Source of the DNA: Durusdinium trenchii
Lineage: Eukaryota > Sar > Dinophyceae > Suessiales > Symbiodiniaceae
NCBI GenBank assembly: GCA_963970005.1
Contig: CAXAMN010022696.1
Span: 366,507 to 430,506 of the forward strand
Length of the DNA stretch: 64,000 nucleotides
Reading direction: 5' to 3'
Part shown: piece by piece, positions 42,001-56,500 of the stretch
Numbering within the stretch: position 1 is the stretch's first letter
Layout of the letters: each line of letters begins with the position of its first letter
Program-made: the position numbers and the translations under genes
Notes under the pieces: generated by a model
Database searches by the model: none
The model's input: only the letters and a program-made list of their open reading frames with translations
Told to the model about the DNA's origin: nothing

Positions 42001-43587
42001 GATCTCCAGATGATGATCTTGAACGGGCACCGGCTCATTGAAACAACTGCTGGTACAATCCTATGCCCTGACTGGCTGGCAAACCGGAACGTGATTTATG
42101 TGTATGACATGGAGTCCCGATGCTATGCCTTCGCGAACCATGTGTACGCACACTATCGCGGCATCATTACCGGTGAAACAAAAGCCTTCAATTCAGCACG
42201 CACTGGGGGACCAGTTGCCGATGACGATGAAATGGTGAAAAGCCCACTGGAGAAGTACACCTACCAGGTCCTTGGTGACTATGAGAGGTGGTGTGGTAAG
42301 GTGGACACCTTTTCCCCATTCGTGTACGGTGAACTGTTTGAGCGCCCAGGCGTGAAAGACCAAATGATATCAGGAAAGCAGAATCCTGATTTGGAAACAT
42401 ACGAGGTCACGTATGTCGTTCGCAGGCCCAATTTCAACGCCTACAGGAACCAAGTGTCGCCCAAAGAGATGCTGCCCAATTACAACCGACCTCGGTTTGA
42501 TTGGCGCAAGATCCACCCCGAGACTGAGGGTTTTGGCAACACTCGATGGATGGTCGTTGAGGGCATTCAGATGCCAGAAGCTCAGTGCCCAACGTGCACA
42601 AATACCTACACCCATGGCATGATGTCCTGCATCACATGCGGCACCTTCCTCAACAATGCCTCGGATCTGTGTAAAGCTGCTCAGCTCATTCGGATCGAGG
42701 AAATTGCAGCAGATCTCGGTATCGAAGTCACGATGGATATGGTACCTGAGGACAGGCTGCAAGGAACAGGTGTGAGGAGGACGCCGGCGGGGACGCCTGG
42801 CCATGAAGTTCAACGTGCTTCTCGTTCGGGCATCAACATCTTGAAAGCGAACGCCAAAAGCCATGTCCAGAAGGCGGACAAGATGTCCATGACGGTATCG
42901 CAGCGACAGCTGGTTGACGCCTTCTACGCGTTCAACTGCGCAGCCCAGGACCTCTCTCCAATCTGCATTCAATTCCTGGAACGATTGTCAGATGCCATCA
43001 TCCCTGACCCTCCGAGGACAAGGGAAATGATTGCTCGTGGCATCGGTCATCGATACGCTGGCAAGGTCATCTTCATGAACGAACCAGCAAAAGGGAATGA
43101 TGCCGACCTAAGCGAGGACTTCTTCATTTATTGGAAGAACAGGCTGCACCGTCCTGAGACTTTCGCTGCGGACTATTGTCAAGGTGCAAAACGACCCGCA
43201 ATCCTGGGATTTGGAGGTGAGTGGCGAAGTGAGAAGACGGACCCTGATGATGTGTTGGATGAACTCCTGGAATTCGTGATGGGCGATGCTCAATTTGTAC
43301 CTGGCTTGGACATCAACCTTGTGAAAGAAACAAGGGCACTTGTGATTCCCAAGGCCAAGGCCGCACCAGGTCCAGGTGAAAGTCTGGCCAGGGCAACACG
43401 TACTCAGGCCGAGACATCAGAGCAACGCTGGCGAGGAGCTGCCGGAAGTGATCAATACCATGATTGGCAGCAGTCATCCTCATCGTCTTCCTGGTGGTCA
43501 TCATCCAACCGCAACTGGTGGCAAGATGATCGCGGTCGTGGCAGTGACTGGCGAGGACACGACTGGTGGAGTCAGCGCAGGTGGTGA
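39028..43587 (+). CDS. Retrotransposon ORF2: SGNH-hydrolase-like + KptA/Tpt1-like + zinc ribbon
   Basis: ORF2 has 1,519 codons from ATG 39028, in a different frame from ORF1 and 64 bp after its stop. Domain 1 shows SGNH/GDSL esterase blocks in order: GDSS (39370-39381, nucleophile Ser), YAGND (39622-39636) and DNFH (39955-39966, the DxxH block). A long acidic and then Pro/Ala/Lys-rich linker follows (40.4-41.3 kb). Domain 2 (about 41.37-42.1 kb) follows KptA/Tpt1 RNA 2'-phosphotransferase from end to end: the SGLLRG start, a winged-helix region, LRIKAIQNHN in the place of the RAxQGHS motif, ILYHYT in the place of YHGT, GLIPGGNR, then GTILCPDWL. A zinc ribbon (Cys codons at 42586, 42595, 42628 and 42637) and a Trp/Arg/Asp-rich tail end the protein. 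No protease, RT or envelope features are seen. Its role in the element is unknown. Confidence 0.9.
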   Translation: MTMPFFGCETDAVDFFLNHPGMYVAPSSQPTEAGNDGNWKDLLKRTAVLAHLVESMHDGRAHLDATCGADPFDACAKSLGRIDKAHREFLECNPARLMTQLPCPGGPVVDFIFAGDSSMALVDETVDSEGKTTRVKRNVGEYLKEAGPSLLTDRAGSVQYSLHWGRGLEAIIDGIEACLDNGRRRTPGGAAPAVIVVSYAGNDVYGNHGFVGNPWVDTNVLHRNPAKQRAAYEWQAELAQKHAQQMRRLADLRQRKDVAALIVICYCDSQSYGLPEEYARQMCQSADVFTRLGVTNVTGTTLVRSCQRYDNFHCHNTEENRAMFVKYYANVALFAYHYWVLAGVDVLRKDANLFAKPRGEKTHRQHMLEHIWKRRIDSGYLFLGDFDEHDELLPGQKRQTAIDQKNGWLLTVSETTEVAHMDDAGDPVYATKEQIEAAKLLPFNQRLYNMPRGTVGPDFYDEGQDVQVPAEPSEADQTMPDASVPEVIEIDDTFAPSADSPPGTEGRDANNQAPVSTPGMEFVSVTADMPKHGDTEVDPVTITEEEELHVSNEPIADENYVNELLKDHLDSAIRQGFENKDQPDDDSDEEIVFKEPILTSMHADSCQVAGVTYQLRKKEDESDVIRIYMAEEDIPQLTGEALRKFREVTTLGNEPDLANKAPQPRIPKAKASGEPGAPKAPHETAKSKTKPASPKAKARPAGAEADVEMKPTEETQPKVPKRPAGAVASDSTPTAKPAVKAKAMPRAPPVPPVSSPLGENEVVALQSRSVPGAANLANLNSKQVWISRRVSGLLRGWEHSRQSWHKVQPPSFDAGLWMDFGKVYSFIKRKYDVNLTNDELLTVITSNHRFMLEVRIAPKGTLVGGKYQYTPLRIKAIQNHNEWSNNNVKDALPEHERFVTLDEEYTSVEYLAGKFPRVPRGALGKVKEVAPTILYHYTHRAALVEIINMGLIPGGNRTGARFTFLTKEDPWTISGTDYAAMAATRPICVALDLQMMILNGHRLIETTAGTILCPDWLANRNVIYVYDMESRCYAFANHVYAHYRGIITGETKAFNSARTGGPVADDDEMVKSPLEKYTYQVLGDYERWCGKVDTFSPFVYGELFERPGVKDQMISGKQNPDLETYEVTYVVRRPNFNAYRNQVSPKEMLPNYNRPRFDWRKIHPETEGFGNTRWMVVEGIQMPEAQCPTCTNTYTHGMMSCITCGTFLNNASDLCKAAQLIRIEEIAADLGIEVTMDMVPEDRLQGTGVRRTPAGTPGHEVQRASRSGINILKANAKSHVQKADKMSMTVSQRQLVDAFYAFNCAAQDLSPICIQFLERLSDAIIPDPPRTREMIARGIGHRYAGKVIFMNEPAKGNDADLSEDFFIYWKNRLHRPETFAADYCQGAKRPAILGFGGEWRSEKTDPDDVLDELLEFVMGDAQFVPGLDINLVKETRALVIPKAKAAPGPGESLARATRTQAETSEQRWRGAAGSDQYHDWQQSSSSSSWWSSSNRNWWQDDRGRGSDWRGHDWWSQRRW
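39335..39353 (+). repeat. Bulged GNRA hairpin 11
   Basis: GCC-CGGG-GGGA-CCCG-T-GGT, paired with one G-U pair; ends just before the GDSS codons of ORF2. Confidence 0.75.
39361..39990 (+). other. SGNH/GDSL-hydrolase-like domain of ORF2
   Basis: Block I is IFAGDSS with strand and turn residues around the Ser. Block III is VVSYAGND with the Asn. Block V is DNFHCH with Asp and His three apart. The spacing of about 195 residues from Ser to His fits the family. Known members are esterases and lipases. The substrate here is unknown. Confidence 0.65.
39581..39599 (+). repeat. Bulged GNRA hairpin 12
   Basis: GCA-CACC-GGGA-GGTG-C-TGC, fully paired; in ORF2. Confidence 0.8.
40377..40395 (+). repeat. 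Bulged GNRA hairpin 13
   Basis: GCC-ACGG-GGAA-CCGT-T-GGT, paired with one G-U pair; in ORF2. Confidence 0.75.
40527..40545 (+). repeat. Bulged GNRA hairpin 14
   Basis: GCC-TCCG-GGGA-CGGA-A-GGC, fully paired; in ORF2. Confidence 0.8.
41123..41141 (+). repeat. Bulged GNRA hairpin 15
   Basis: GCC-CGGC-GGGA-GCTG-A-GGC, paired with one G-U pair; in the ORF2 linker. Confidence 0.75.
41192..41210 (+). repeat. Bulged GNRA hairpin 16
   Basis: GCC-CGGC-GGGA-GCTG-T-GGC. It differs from hairpin 15 only at the bulge base, so it may be a local duplication. Confidence 0.75.
41365..42125 (+). other. KptA/Tpt1 (RNA 2'-phosphotransferase / ART fold) domain of ORF2
   Basis: Both halves of the family are present: the N-terminal winged helix with the Arg of the LRH position (here LLRG) and LRIKAIQNHN, and the C-terminal ADP-ribosyltransferase-like half with YHYT, GLIPGGNR and the NgVIL-equivalent strand. 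Known Tpt1 enzymes remove a 2'-phosphate at a splice junction using NAD+, and some relatives cap RNA or DNA ends with ADP-ribose. The Arg and His of the family motifs appear retained, so activity is possible (inference). Confidence 0.75.
42200..42218 (+). repeat. Bulged GNRA hairpin 17
   Basis: GCA-CTGG-GGGA-CCAG-T-TGC, fully paired; in ORF2. Confidence 0.8.
42783..42801 (+). repeat. Bulged GNRA hairpin 18
   Basis: GCC-GGCG-GGGA-CGCC-T-GGC, fully paired; in ORF2. Confidence 0.8.
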
Positions 43588-43594
43588 ACACGAC

Positions 43595-43613
43595 GCACAG
43601 CGGGAGCTGTTGC
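43595..43613 (+). repeat. Bulged GNRA hairpin 19
   Basis: GCA-CAGC-GGGA-GCTG-T-TGC then CT, fully paired; starts 7 bp after the ORF2 stop. Confidence 0.85.
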
Positions 43614-43679
43614 CTGTGGAGAAGAGAATAAAATCTACGGGTGACTCGGCTGTCTTTGTGCACTGTGTTTTCCCTCAAC

Positions 43680-43698
43680 GCACCGCGGGAGCGGTTGC
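43680..43698 (+). repeat. Bulged GNRA hairpin 20
   Basis: GCA-CCGC-GGGA-GCGG-T-TGC then CT, fully paired; in the 3' untranslated region. Confidence 0.85.
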
Positions 43699-43719
43699 CT
43701 GGATGACCGTTTCTGTGAT

Positions 43720-43738
43720 GCACCGGGGGACCGGTTGC
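43720..43738 (+). repeat. Bulged GNRA hairpin 21
   Basis: GCA-CCGG-GGGA-CCGG-T-TGC then CT, fully paired; in the 3' untranslated region. Confidence 0.85.
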
Positions 43739-43832
43739 CTGAAACCAGCAGCTAATTCGTTTGAGTTCAGGTCGATGAACTTGGCTCTCAATCCTTGCAA
43801 TGAAGAGCGCACATCTTTTGTTGTGCTTTGTC

Positions 43833-43851
43833 GCCACGCGGGAGTGTGTGC
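43833..43851 (+). repeat. Bulged GNRA hairpin 22
   Basis: GCC-ACGC-GGGA-GTGT-G-TGC then CT, one outer mismatch and one G-U pair; in the 3' untranslated region. Confidence 0.65.
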
Positions 43852-44072
43852 CTTGATGGCTTTGTTCCTGCTTTCTAAAAGGTTGGCATTGCACTCCCAG
43901 TTCCGCTGCGCAAAAGAGATTATCTTTGTGAGCTTGCTTTGAACTTTCATGCATGAATCAGTTGAGACATGTTCAACCCTAGCATCAAAGCATGACAGTG
44001 CAATATATGATCCGTCCTTGAGGTCAACCATCCTCTCCATCTCAAGGCACGTTCCGGTCCAATGCTTCGCAC

Positions 44073-44091
44073 GTACCGGGGGACCGGATAC
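44073..44091 (+). repeat. Bulged GNRA hairpin 23
   Basis: GTA-CCGG-GGGA-CCGG-A-TAC then CT, fully paired. Compared with hairpin 21 the outer stem has changed on both sides; 66 bp before the 3' LTR. Confidence 0.85.
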
Positions 44092-44150
44092 CTTAGTAGG
44101 TCCTTAATTAATGCACTGTACATAACTTCACTCCTCCCATTTTCGTTCAG

Positions 44151-44157
44151 CGGGGGG
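44151..44157 (+). promoter_or_regulatory. Possible polypurine tract
   Basis: A run of six G (after AGC) abuts the 3' LTR. It is short for a plus-strand primer but is in the required position. Confidence 0.4.
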
Positions 44158-44267
44158 TGTTGTTTCACGCTAGGATGTCGTATACATGTCTCACTTTACT
44201 ACCGTTTGGCTCAAGGAAAACCAGGTGCGACTTATTGGTAGTTCTCGGTCGTTTACCTGTAACCACA
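44158..44267 (+). repeat. 3' LTR
   Basis: This 110-bp copy is identical to the 5' LTR as read by eye. Confidence 0.92.
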
Positions 44268-44272
44268 TTACT
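44268..44272 (+). repeat. Target-site duplication, right copy
   Basis: TTACT, matching 30684-30688. Confidence 0.85.
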
Positions 44273-44424
44273 ACTCACAAAGGTTCTTTCGAATTCCGGT
44301 TTTGGAGTGGACAGAGATGGTCGTGATGCCCGATGGTATCCACTTGGGCCCATTTCCGGCGCTAGGTAAGTCACACTTGGTGAAGAAAAGGAGCGCTTGC
44401 CGTTGACTGCATTGGCCACAGACC

Positions 44425-44436
44425 TTTGGCTTCAGC
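44425..44436 (+). promoter_or_regulatory. Possible spliced-leader trans-splice acceptor of the Hsp70 gene
   Basis: A pyrimidine-rich TTTGGCTTCAG lies about 40 bp upstream of the Hsp70 ATG. Dinoflagellate mRNAs receive a spliced leader at such AGs. The position is plausible but unproven. Confidence 0.25.
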
Positions 44437-44473
44437 AATGACAAACGTGATGCTTGAGCATGTGTGAGCCGCT

Positions 44474-50555
<6,082 letters not shown>

Positions 50556-51116
50556 TAGTGATCAACAGCGCAAACAATTGGCGCATATCTTGCGTTTGCC
50601 CTTCCTCCAGCGGCTTCAGATCCTGATGGAATGAACTTCCAGATGGCATGTGAGCATAGGGCGGTGATGGACACTGTTGACAGAATCGAGGAGACATGTG
50701 GCTTGGGGTCTGAAGGGTCCGCCAAAAAAACCATGAAGTGCTGCTAGGGCAAAGCGCGAAAAGATGTCGCATCGCGGGAGGCGATTGGCATGTCACTGTG
50801 GGTGGCCATGGCAGAAGTGTAGTTGCACGCGTTTGAACGTGTGTGAACGCTGTTTGAACGCTTGAACATGTGTGGGCGCAACATGGATAAGGTGCGTCGA
50901 AGCTGGCTATTAGATGCTACTGCTATATATTAGCAAACAAGCCACATGCTTGATGAACTGCTTCCATTTTGCGACTCAACGCAGCGCTCTTCAAAGTTAA
51001 GGGCGGACTGACATGAATTTTGGGTCAAAGGCATGGCAGGTTTAACACGAGGCCCTTCCCAAATATTTGTGGCAGTTTTTGTGGGAGACTAGATCATGAG
51101 TACATATATATTTAGT

Positions 51117-51210
51117 ATTAGGAGCAAGGACGCTACTAGGGCTCCTGGCCTTGCTACTAGGAACAAGAAACTACTAGGAACAAAGGGCATCGCTACTTGG
51201 AGCAAAGATG
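51117..51210. repeat. CTAG-core dispersed repeat cluster
   Basis: AGGAGCAAGGACGCTACTAGG, CTTGCTACTAGGAACAAGAAAC and CATCGCTACTTGGAGC units. Confidence 0.85.
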
Positions 51211-51384
51211 CTTATTTAGGGAAAAGTGTTGGATCGAAGTCGCTGGTCTCCGCTGGCCCTTGAAGACCTCGCTGCTGCCCATGGCCTCTGTTGCTTTGCC
51301 GCTTCCATGTGCCGCTCACAGCCTACTCTTCCAGCCGAGGACTGGAGGGATGATGAAGGATGTGGAGTGTGTGAGACATAGTGT

Positions 51385-51565
51385 GTGAGACCTTGTTCCT
51401 AGTAGCTTCTTGCTCCTAGTAGTAAGGCCAGGAGCCCCTATCCTTGCTCCTAGTANNNNNNNNNNGGCCAGGAGCCCCTAGTAGCGTCCTTGCTCCTAGT
51501 AGTACGGCCAGGAGCCCCTAGTAGCGTTCTTGCTCCTAGTGGCGATGCCCTGTGCTCCTAGTTCC
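51385..51565. repeat. CTAG-core dispersed repeat cluster with gap
   Basis: Reverse-orientation units include CTTGCTCCTAGTAGTAAGGCC and CAGGAGCCCCTAGTAGCGTCC. The assembly breaks inside this cluster. Confidence 0.85.
51456..51465. other. Assembly gap (10 N)
   Basis: Ten N follow a TCCTAGTA unit. Confidence 1.
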
Positions 51566-52264
51566 ATCTATGGACCTCTTTTTTTCCGTTTCCAACTTCA
51601 TCGCCAGGGCTGGAAGGGCCATCCAGCAACCGGTCACGACCGGCTACAGCGTGCACCGCTGTTCGGGCAGAGCCGCACAGCGCAGAGCACAAAGCATCGA
51701 CGGACGCGGAGCACATGTGCCGCACGGTGGCACATCGCCACGAAGTGTTTGGGCGTTGCTGCTGGAATTGGATTCTGGGCAGCATGTGGCACACTTTGAC
51801 TTGAAGGTCTTTCTTATCCTAACTACAGTGAATCAAAGGGCTGGAATCAGAATGAGTATATGATATTCTGGATGCTGATAGCTGTTAGACTTATTTTGGC
51901 CTTGAAGATCGAGGCAGATGGCCGCTGCTGGGTCTTGTTGGGCTTCGGCTTGCTGCTGGCATCTGAGCAGACAAGGAAGTTGAGTGAGCGACTACTGTCA
52001 CAATGTGTCCCTTCAAATCTCAAGACTAGTTTGGACATCCCAAGTTCTTTTGAAAGACAGCATAGTAAAAGGGAAAGGTGAAAGAAAAGAAAGACACAAG
52101 AGGCATATTCAGAAGCATTCTAGTTTCTAGCAAAGGGCCCGCCAAATCCGAGGTTGGAAGCAGCAAGACCGTGGGTTTTTTGGCTCCATTCGCCATGCGG
52201 AAAGCCGTGAATTTCCTGAGCCGCTGCGACACTTGGATAGCACAACACTCGAGACGTATTCTGC

Positions 52265-52330
52265 TGCATAGCGTCCTTGCTCCTAGTAGTACGGCCAGGA
52301 GCCCCTAGTAGCATCCTTGCTCCTATGCTG
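52265..52330. repeat. CTAG-core dispersed repeat
   Basis: GCGTCCTTGCTCCTAGTAG and ACGGCCAGGAGCCCCTAGTAG. Confidence 0.8.
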
Positions 52331-53365
52331 CCATGGGCCGAGGCTTCCGGGGCCAGGTGTAGAGTGCTCATGCAATTGGGATGCTTGTAATATAAAAATG
52401 TCCCCAAGGACCTACAGGGACTCACTTGGCTGCTGATTTTTGCTGCACTCAAAGGCATGGCATTGGGGATGGTGTGAGTGAAGTCACCGCCGGCCATCAG
52501 TCCACTCTTCCGTTGAGATGCGTGCCATGTTCTTGTTTTATCGGCTTGTCTATTGTAGCTCACGGAGCAAGGTACGCCTTAAGGGTTGTTTGGCGGTAGA
52601 TCCAAAATGATCCAAGCAATTCTGAGCACCACTTCATCATTGCATGCCTCCCTGCATCAACTTTGTTCAGCGCGCCAGGCCTGAGTCAAGCGCTGAACAA
52701 CAGCAAGACAGCCCCCCAAGCCTTCATCGCTCGCCCAATGGGTAGGCTGCAGCAAGATATTTTCAGCTGTGGGGGAGGTTGCGATGGGGCAGAAAAGCAA
52801 TGATGCAGCAGATGCGTATAGAATGTAAGATAATGCAAATAGTATATATATGTACAAATTAAATGTTATAGCATATTTATATATTCGGGACTTGTTTATG
52901 AGGCCAGAACTCAGATTGAGCTTGGAAGTCTTGTCGAGATTCAGGGCCTTCAAGCAATGCACTAACTACTGAATAGGCACGAGCTGACCTACCCGACCCA
53001 CACAAGCTCTCAAGCAATTCAGAAGTTCAGACGGTTTAGCTCATGCAGGTCAAAACAAATCCGAACAGCGTTGTTTGGAAGAGTTGTGTGGTTTTCATTG
53101 GGCAGGCGCTTGGCCCAACGGCTTTTAGCAAAGCTCTTGGCATTGGATTTGCAGCCTCTCGCAGAAAAATCATCCTTTGATTGAGTTCCTTGAGATGTTC
53201 CAATCACTGATCAATTGGAATTCGCAACCATGGAAAATACTTGCCTATTTGCACAGAATCAAAGCACTCGATTAGATGTTCGTTGCTCCTTGGTTTCTGG
53301 CCGAGTCATGGGGACGTTGCAGTTGGGTGTCTTTGTGAGACGACTCCGGGACGAGTCATGCCCGC

Positions 53366-53390
53366 GAGAGAGAGAGAGAGAGAAGGAGAT
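53366..53390. repeat. (GA)n microsatellite
   Basis: A short GAGAGA run. Confidence 0.85.
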
Positions 53391-53583
53391 GTCCGTTGGC
53401 AGTTGGGAATTACCGGGTTTACAGGTTTTGTTTTCATGGATTGTGTTCTCGTTCAGGGTTCAGGTACATCTCTGTATTTGCAACACTTATCAGCACTTGG
53501 TGATGCATTCCGAACAAGGTGGAAATTATCAAGTGATTCATCCATTCACTAAAAGTCATGAATTTGCCAAGAGTGTGGTGCAG

Positions 53584-56500
53584 ATGAAGCGAGCAGAGGA
53601 AATCAGACCCTTGAGGTTCCATGCCTTGCGCCGGACGGGGGAAGTGCTGCGAAAGCTCGAGCGTCCGCCCCGGGCTGTGCCTTGGACACGTCGCCTCGGG
53701 CTCTCCCCTCTCGTGAGCTCTCCGAGCGGCTCTCCCTCATCCCTTCTTCAGATGTCCGTTTGCTGATCCATCTCTTCGTTTCCGCTACTAGGAGCAATGT
53801 TTGCTACTAGGGGCTCCTGGCCTTACTACTAGTAACAAGAAGCTACTAGGGGCTCCTGGCATCGCTACTAGGAGCAAGGACGCTACTAGGGGCTCCTGGC
53901 CTTACTACTAGGAGAAAGAATGCTTGTATGGCATTGTATGGCCTTGGACCTGGGGCAGCTTGGGGTATGCATTTGGTTCCTGCTTTAGGGAGCTCTCTCG
54001 ACAGGGGTGTGGCCTCCACGAGTTATTGCAAGTCTTTCTTGTCATCATTAGCCGGGTGTGGTGTTTATTCTGTGGGCACAGACGTGACGGATAGTGGAAG
54101 ATTTTTATATTTCCCGTGATCTTATCCAAACCAGCTGTGGGACAAGGTAGATACATTGCTGAGAGCTTTGTTATTCACATTAGTGCCCATTGCCTATGAG
54201 TCTCGGCTGCTTTTGAGCGCATTGAGTGTGTTGAGGGGAACTGGGTCAAGGGCCAAGTAAGCATGCCGTGCACAGCCACTTTCATTTTGAACAAGGGCTT
54301 CAGGCAAGGCACAATTTCAAACTGTTTTTGAGAAACCTAGGAACCAAATGAATAGAAGTGTGCCGTGTACTAGTTACTAGTAGTTTGTTTAGCCCTTACT
54401 TACTGTAATTAACTAGGCTCCTACTTAATTAAGTAAGGGCGGCTAACAAAATAAGGATCTTACTTGAAGCCGACCCGAAACGAAACCCAGAGTCAATTCT
54501 GTCAGCGATCTCAGGAATCCACTGTGGTCTTTTTCCTGCTCCTCTCCAAAGCAGGCCACCAACCAAAAGCGTGCAGCGCCAGCCAGTAGGCCAGCCTTCT
54601 AAAGCCTTTAAAAACGCGAATGACAGAGGCTGCAGAAATCGAGGGATTGTTCTGTAAGACACCTGGAGGCTGTCACTAGTAGGTTGGAGACCATCGCTCT
54701 GAGGTTGAAGTAAAGTATAGGAAAGTCTTTTCGTTTGTTCCCTATGACACCTGGACCTCCCCAAACCTCCCAGCATTTTGCAGTTGCCAGGCATAGATGT
54801 CGCGGTCACCGTGCTGTGCACTGCAGCGGGCTGAGTTTTGAGTTTTTATGTCAAGATTTGGCAGGGCTGTTTTCGAGCCTTGCCTATGCGCCACCTACAT
54901 CTAGTCCACTCGAAATCGCCTGAAATTTGCAAGGTTGTGACTTACTTCCTCTTCACAAGCTGGATGAGTGTGGGCTGGGTGGCACGTGCGTCCCTAGAAA
55001 CTGAAATTATGAATGAGCTGCATCATGTGAAACGTATTTGTGAAGTTTGGTTTCCTATTGTATCCACCATCAGTCTGTCAAACAGGCCTAGATCCGCCTA
55101 GCTTCCGACGCATTTGTGGACCGCTGATTGGACCCACTCCAGTCTTCAAAAGCCAGATCAAACTGAATCGATGACCTGGTTCCAAAAATACATGACACTG
55201 AAGCCAACTCAAATACAAGTCATCCGCCCCATATGAATATGCAAAACGTCGAAGTGTCAATGTCAGACATTACGGACAAAGCAACCGAAGCCCAGGCGAA
55301 AGAAGGAGAACCGCTTCGATGACGCCCAGGCCTCCGAAGCCAACGACGCACTGCTAAACTGTGGCCCGCAGCATTCAGCATTTGTTCTGCTTGAGGAAAA
55401 ACAAACCATCTTGATTCTTCCAGATTGCCAGGTTTTTAGATTGCCAGGTGCATTAGAAGAGTTGCAAGTGGAAGAAAACTCTCGGCTTGGCTTGCTGAAG
55501 AGTGGAGTTTGGATTGATTGGTTGCATGAGCACCTCATGCCACACAGACAGGAACGTTGGCCCAATAAATAGATTGCCAAGCTGTGCTTTACTGTTTAGC
55601 TCTTTGTGCGACGGGCCTGGTGAGTCGGTAAGTGCGGTTCTATCACCAAGCGCCACGATGGTAGACTTGGTAGACTGTGCCTCAACACTCAGACAATGGT
55701 GAGTTTGAGCACTGAGCCTTCCACCAGAAGATATTACGTTGGAGGCAGTTGCTAGTGGGTTGGAGGCCATTGCTAGTAGGTTGGAGGCCGTTGCTAGCAG
55801 TTGGAGGCCATCATAATTTGATATAATTTGGTTGGCTGAGATCAGTTGAGGTGAATCAGTTCGTCTTATGACTGCAGCGCCCCGGGTTCTGCGCCGTTTC
55901 GACCGCTTTTGGTGGCAGCTGCAGCAGGGGCAGACTCTTGTCCCTCTTGGCCACTGAAGCAACATGCGAAGCAGCATTTGACTACATTCAATGTAATTCG
56001 TGACATTCAACTACATGAACATATTTGAATAGTTGTGTGAATATTATATTTGATGTAGTTATTCATGACTCGAGGGAAGTCTTGCAAGCTTGTGACAAGT
56101 CTTGCTGGACGTGTGAACAGCTTCACATATTCACCAATGTTGTTTGAGGATTTCCTCGGACCTGGCAGCGACGGTGCTTGCCGGTGGCCAGCAGGTCCGA
56201 GTCGCAGCTCCACCGGGGAACCGGGTTGAACTCTGAGAACGCTAGAAAATCATCACCATGACCTACAAATAGTCATTACATAATATCGTAAATTGTATGC
56301 AATAGTCATCACATGTAGTCACATAGTATAGTCATAAAGTCACTTCTAAGACTCAACGGCAAAAGTTGCCCAGGCCATCACTGCGCTGGGAATGGGTGTG
56401 GCTTTGCTCCTGGTGGCACGCCGGGTGGTCACAGGCTCCGCCTCAGTGGGCGATGTACCCATGGTGCAAGGCGAGAAGCGAAAGAAGCAAAAGAAGCGAA

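Larger units (their letters stand above)
43588..44157 (+). other. 3' untranslated region of the retrotransposon
   Basis: This 570-bp stretch holds five of the hairpins. The open frames here, on both strands, have no recognisable motif. Confidence 0.6.
30689..44267 (+). mobile_element. Intact Copia-type LTR retrotransposon, 13,579 bp
   Basis: The element is bounded by two 110-bp direct repeats that I read as identical and by a 5-bp TTACT duplication. Between the LTRs lie a short leader, ORF1 (gag-protease-integrase-RT-RNase H plus a C-terminal methyltransferase-like domain), a 64-bp spacer, ORF2 (SGNH-like plus KptA-like) and a 570-bp 3' region ending in a G-run. Integrase before RT defines the Copia order. 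Both ORFs are uninterrupted, which with identical LTRs suggests recent insertion. The element is about twice the usual Copia length while its LTRs are unusually short. Twenty-three copies of a bulged GNRA-loop hairpin are scattered through it. It lies 206 bp upstream of the Hsp70 start codon. Confidence 0.95.
50556..53580. other. Spacer or undetected exons between the Hsp70 gene and the second ABC gene
   Basis: A hydrophobic frame at about 51860-51970 (FWMLIAVRLILALKIEADGR, then WVLLGFGLLLASEQ) could be a membrane exon of the downstream ABC transporter, but I cannot align it. Otherwise only dispersed repeats and an N-gap are seen. Confidence 0.35.

Noticed and set aside
43376-43942. 188-codon + strand frame overlapping the ORF2 end and the 3' region
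   Set aside because: It has no family resemblance, and the hairpins and spacer explain the region better.
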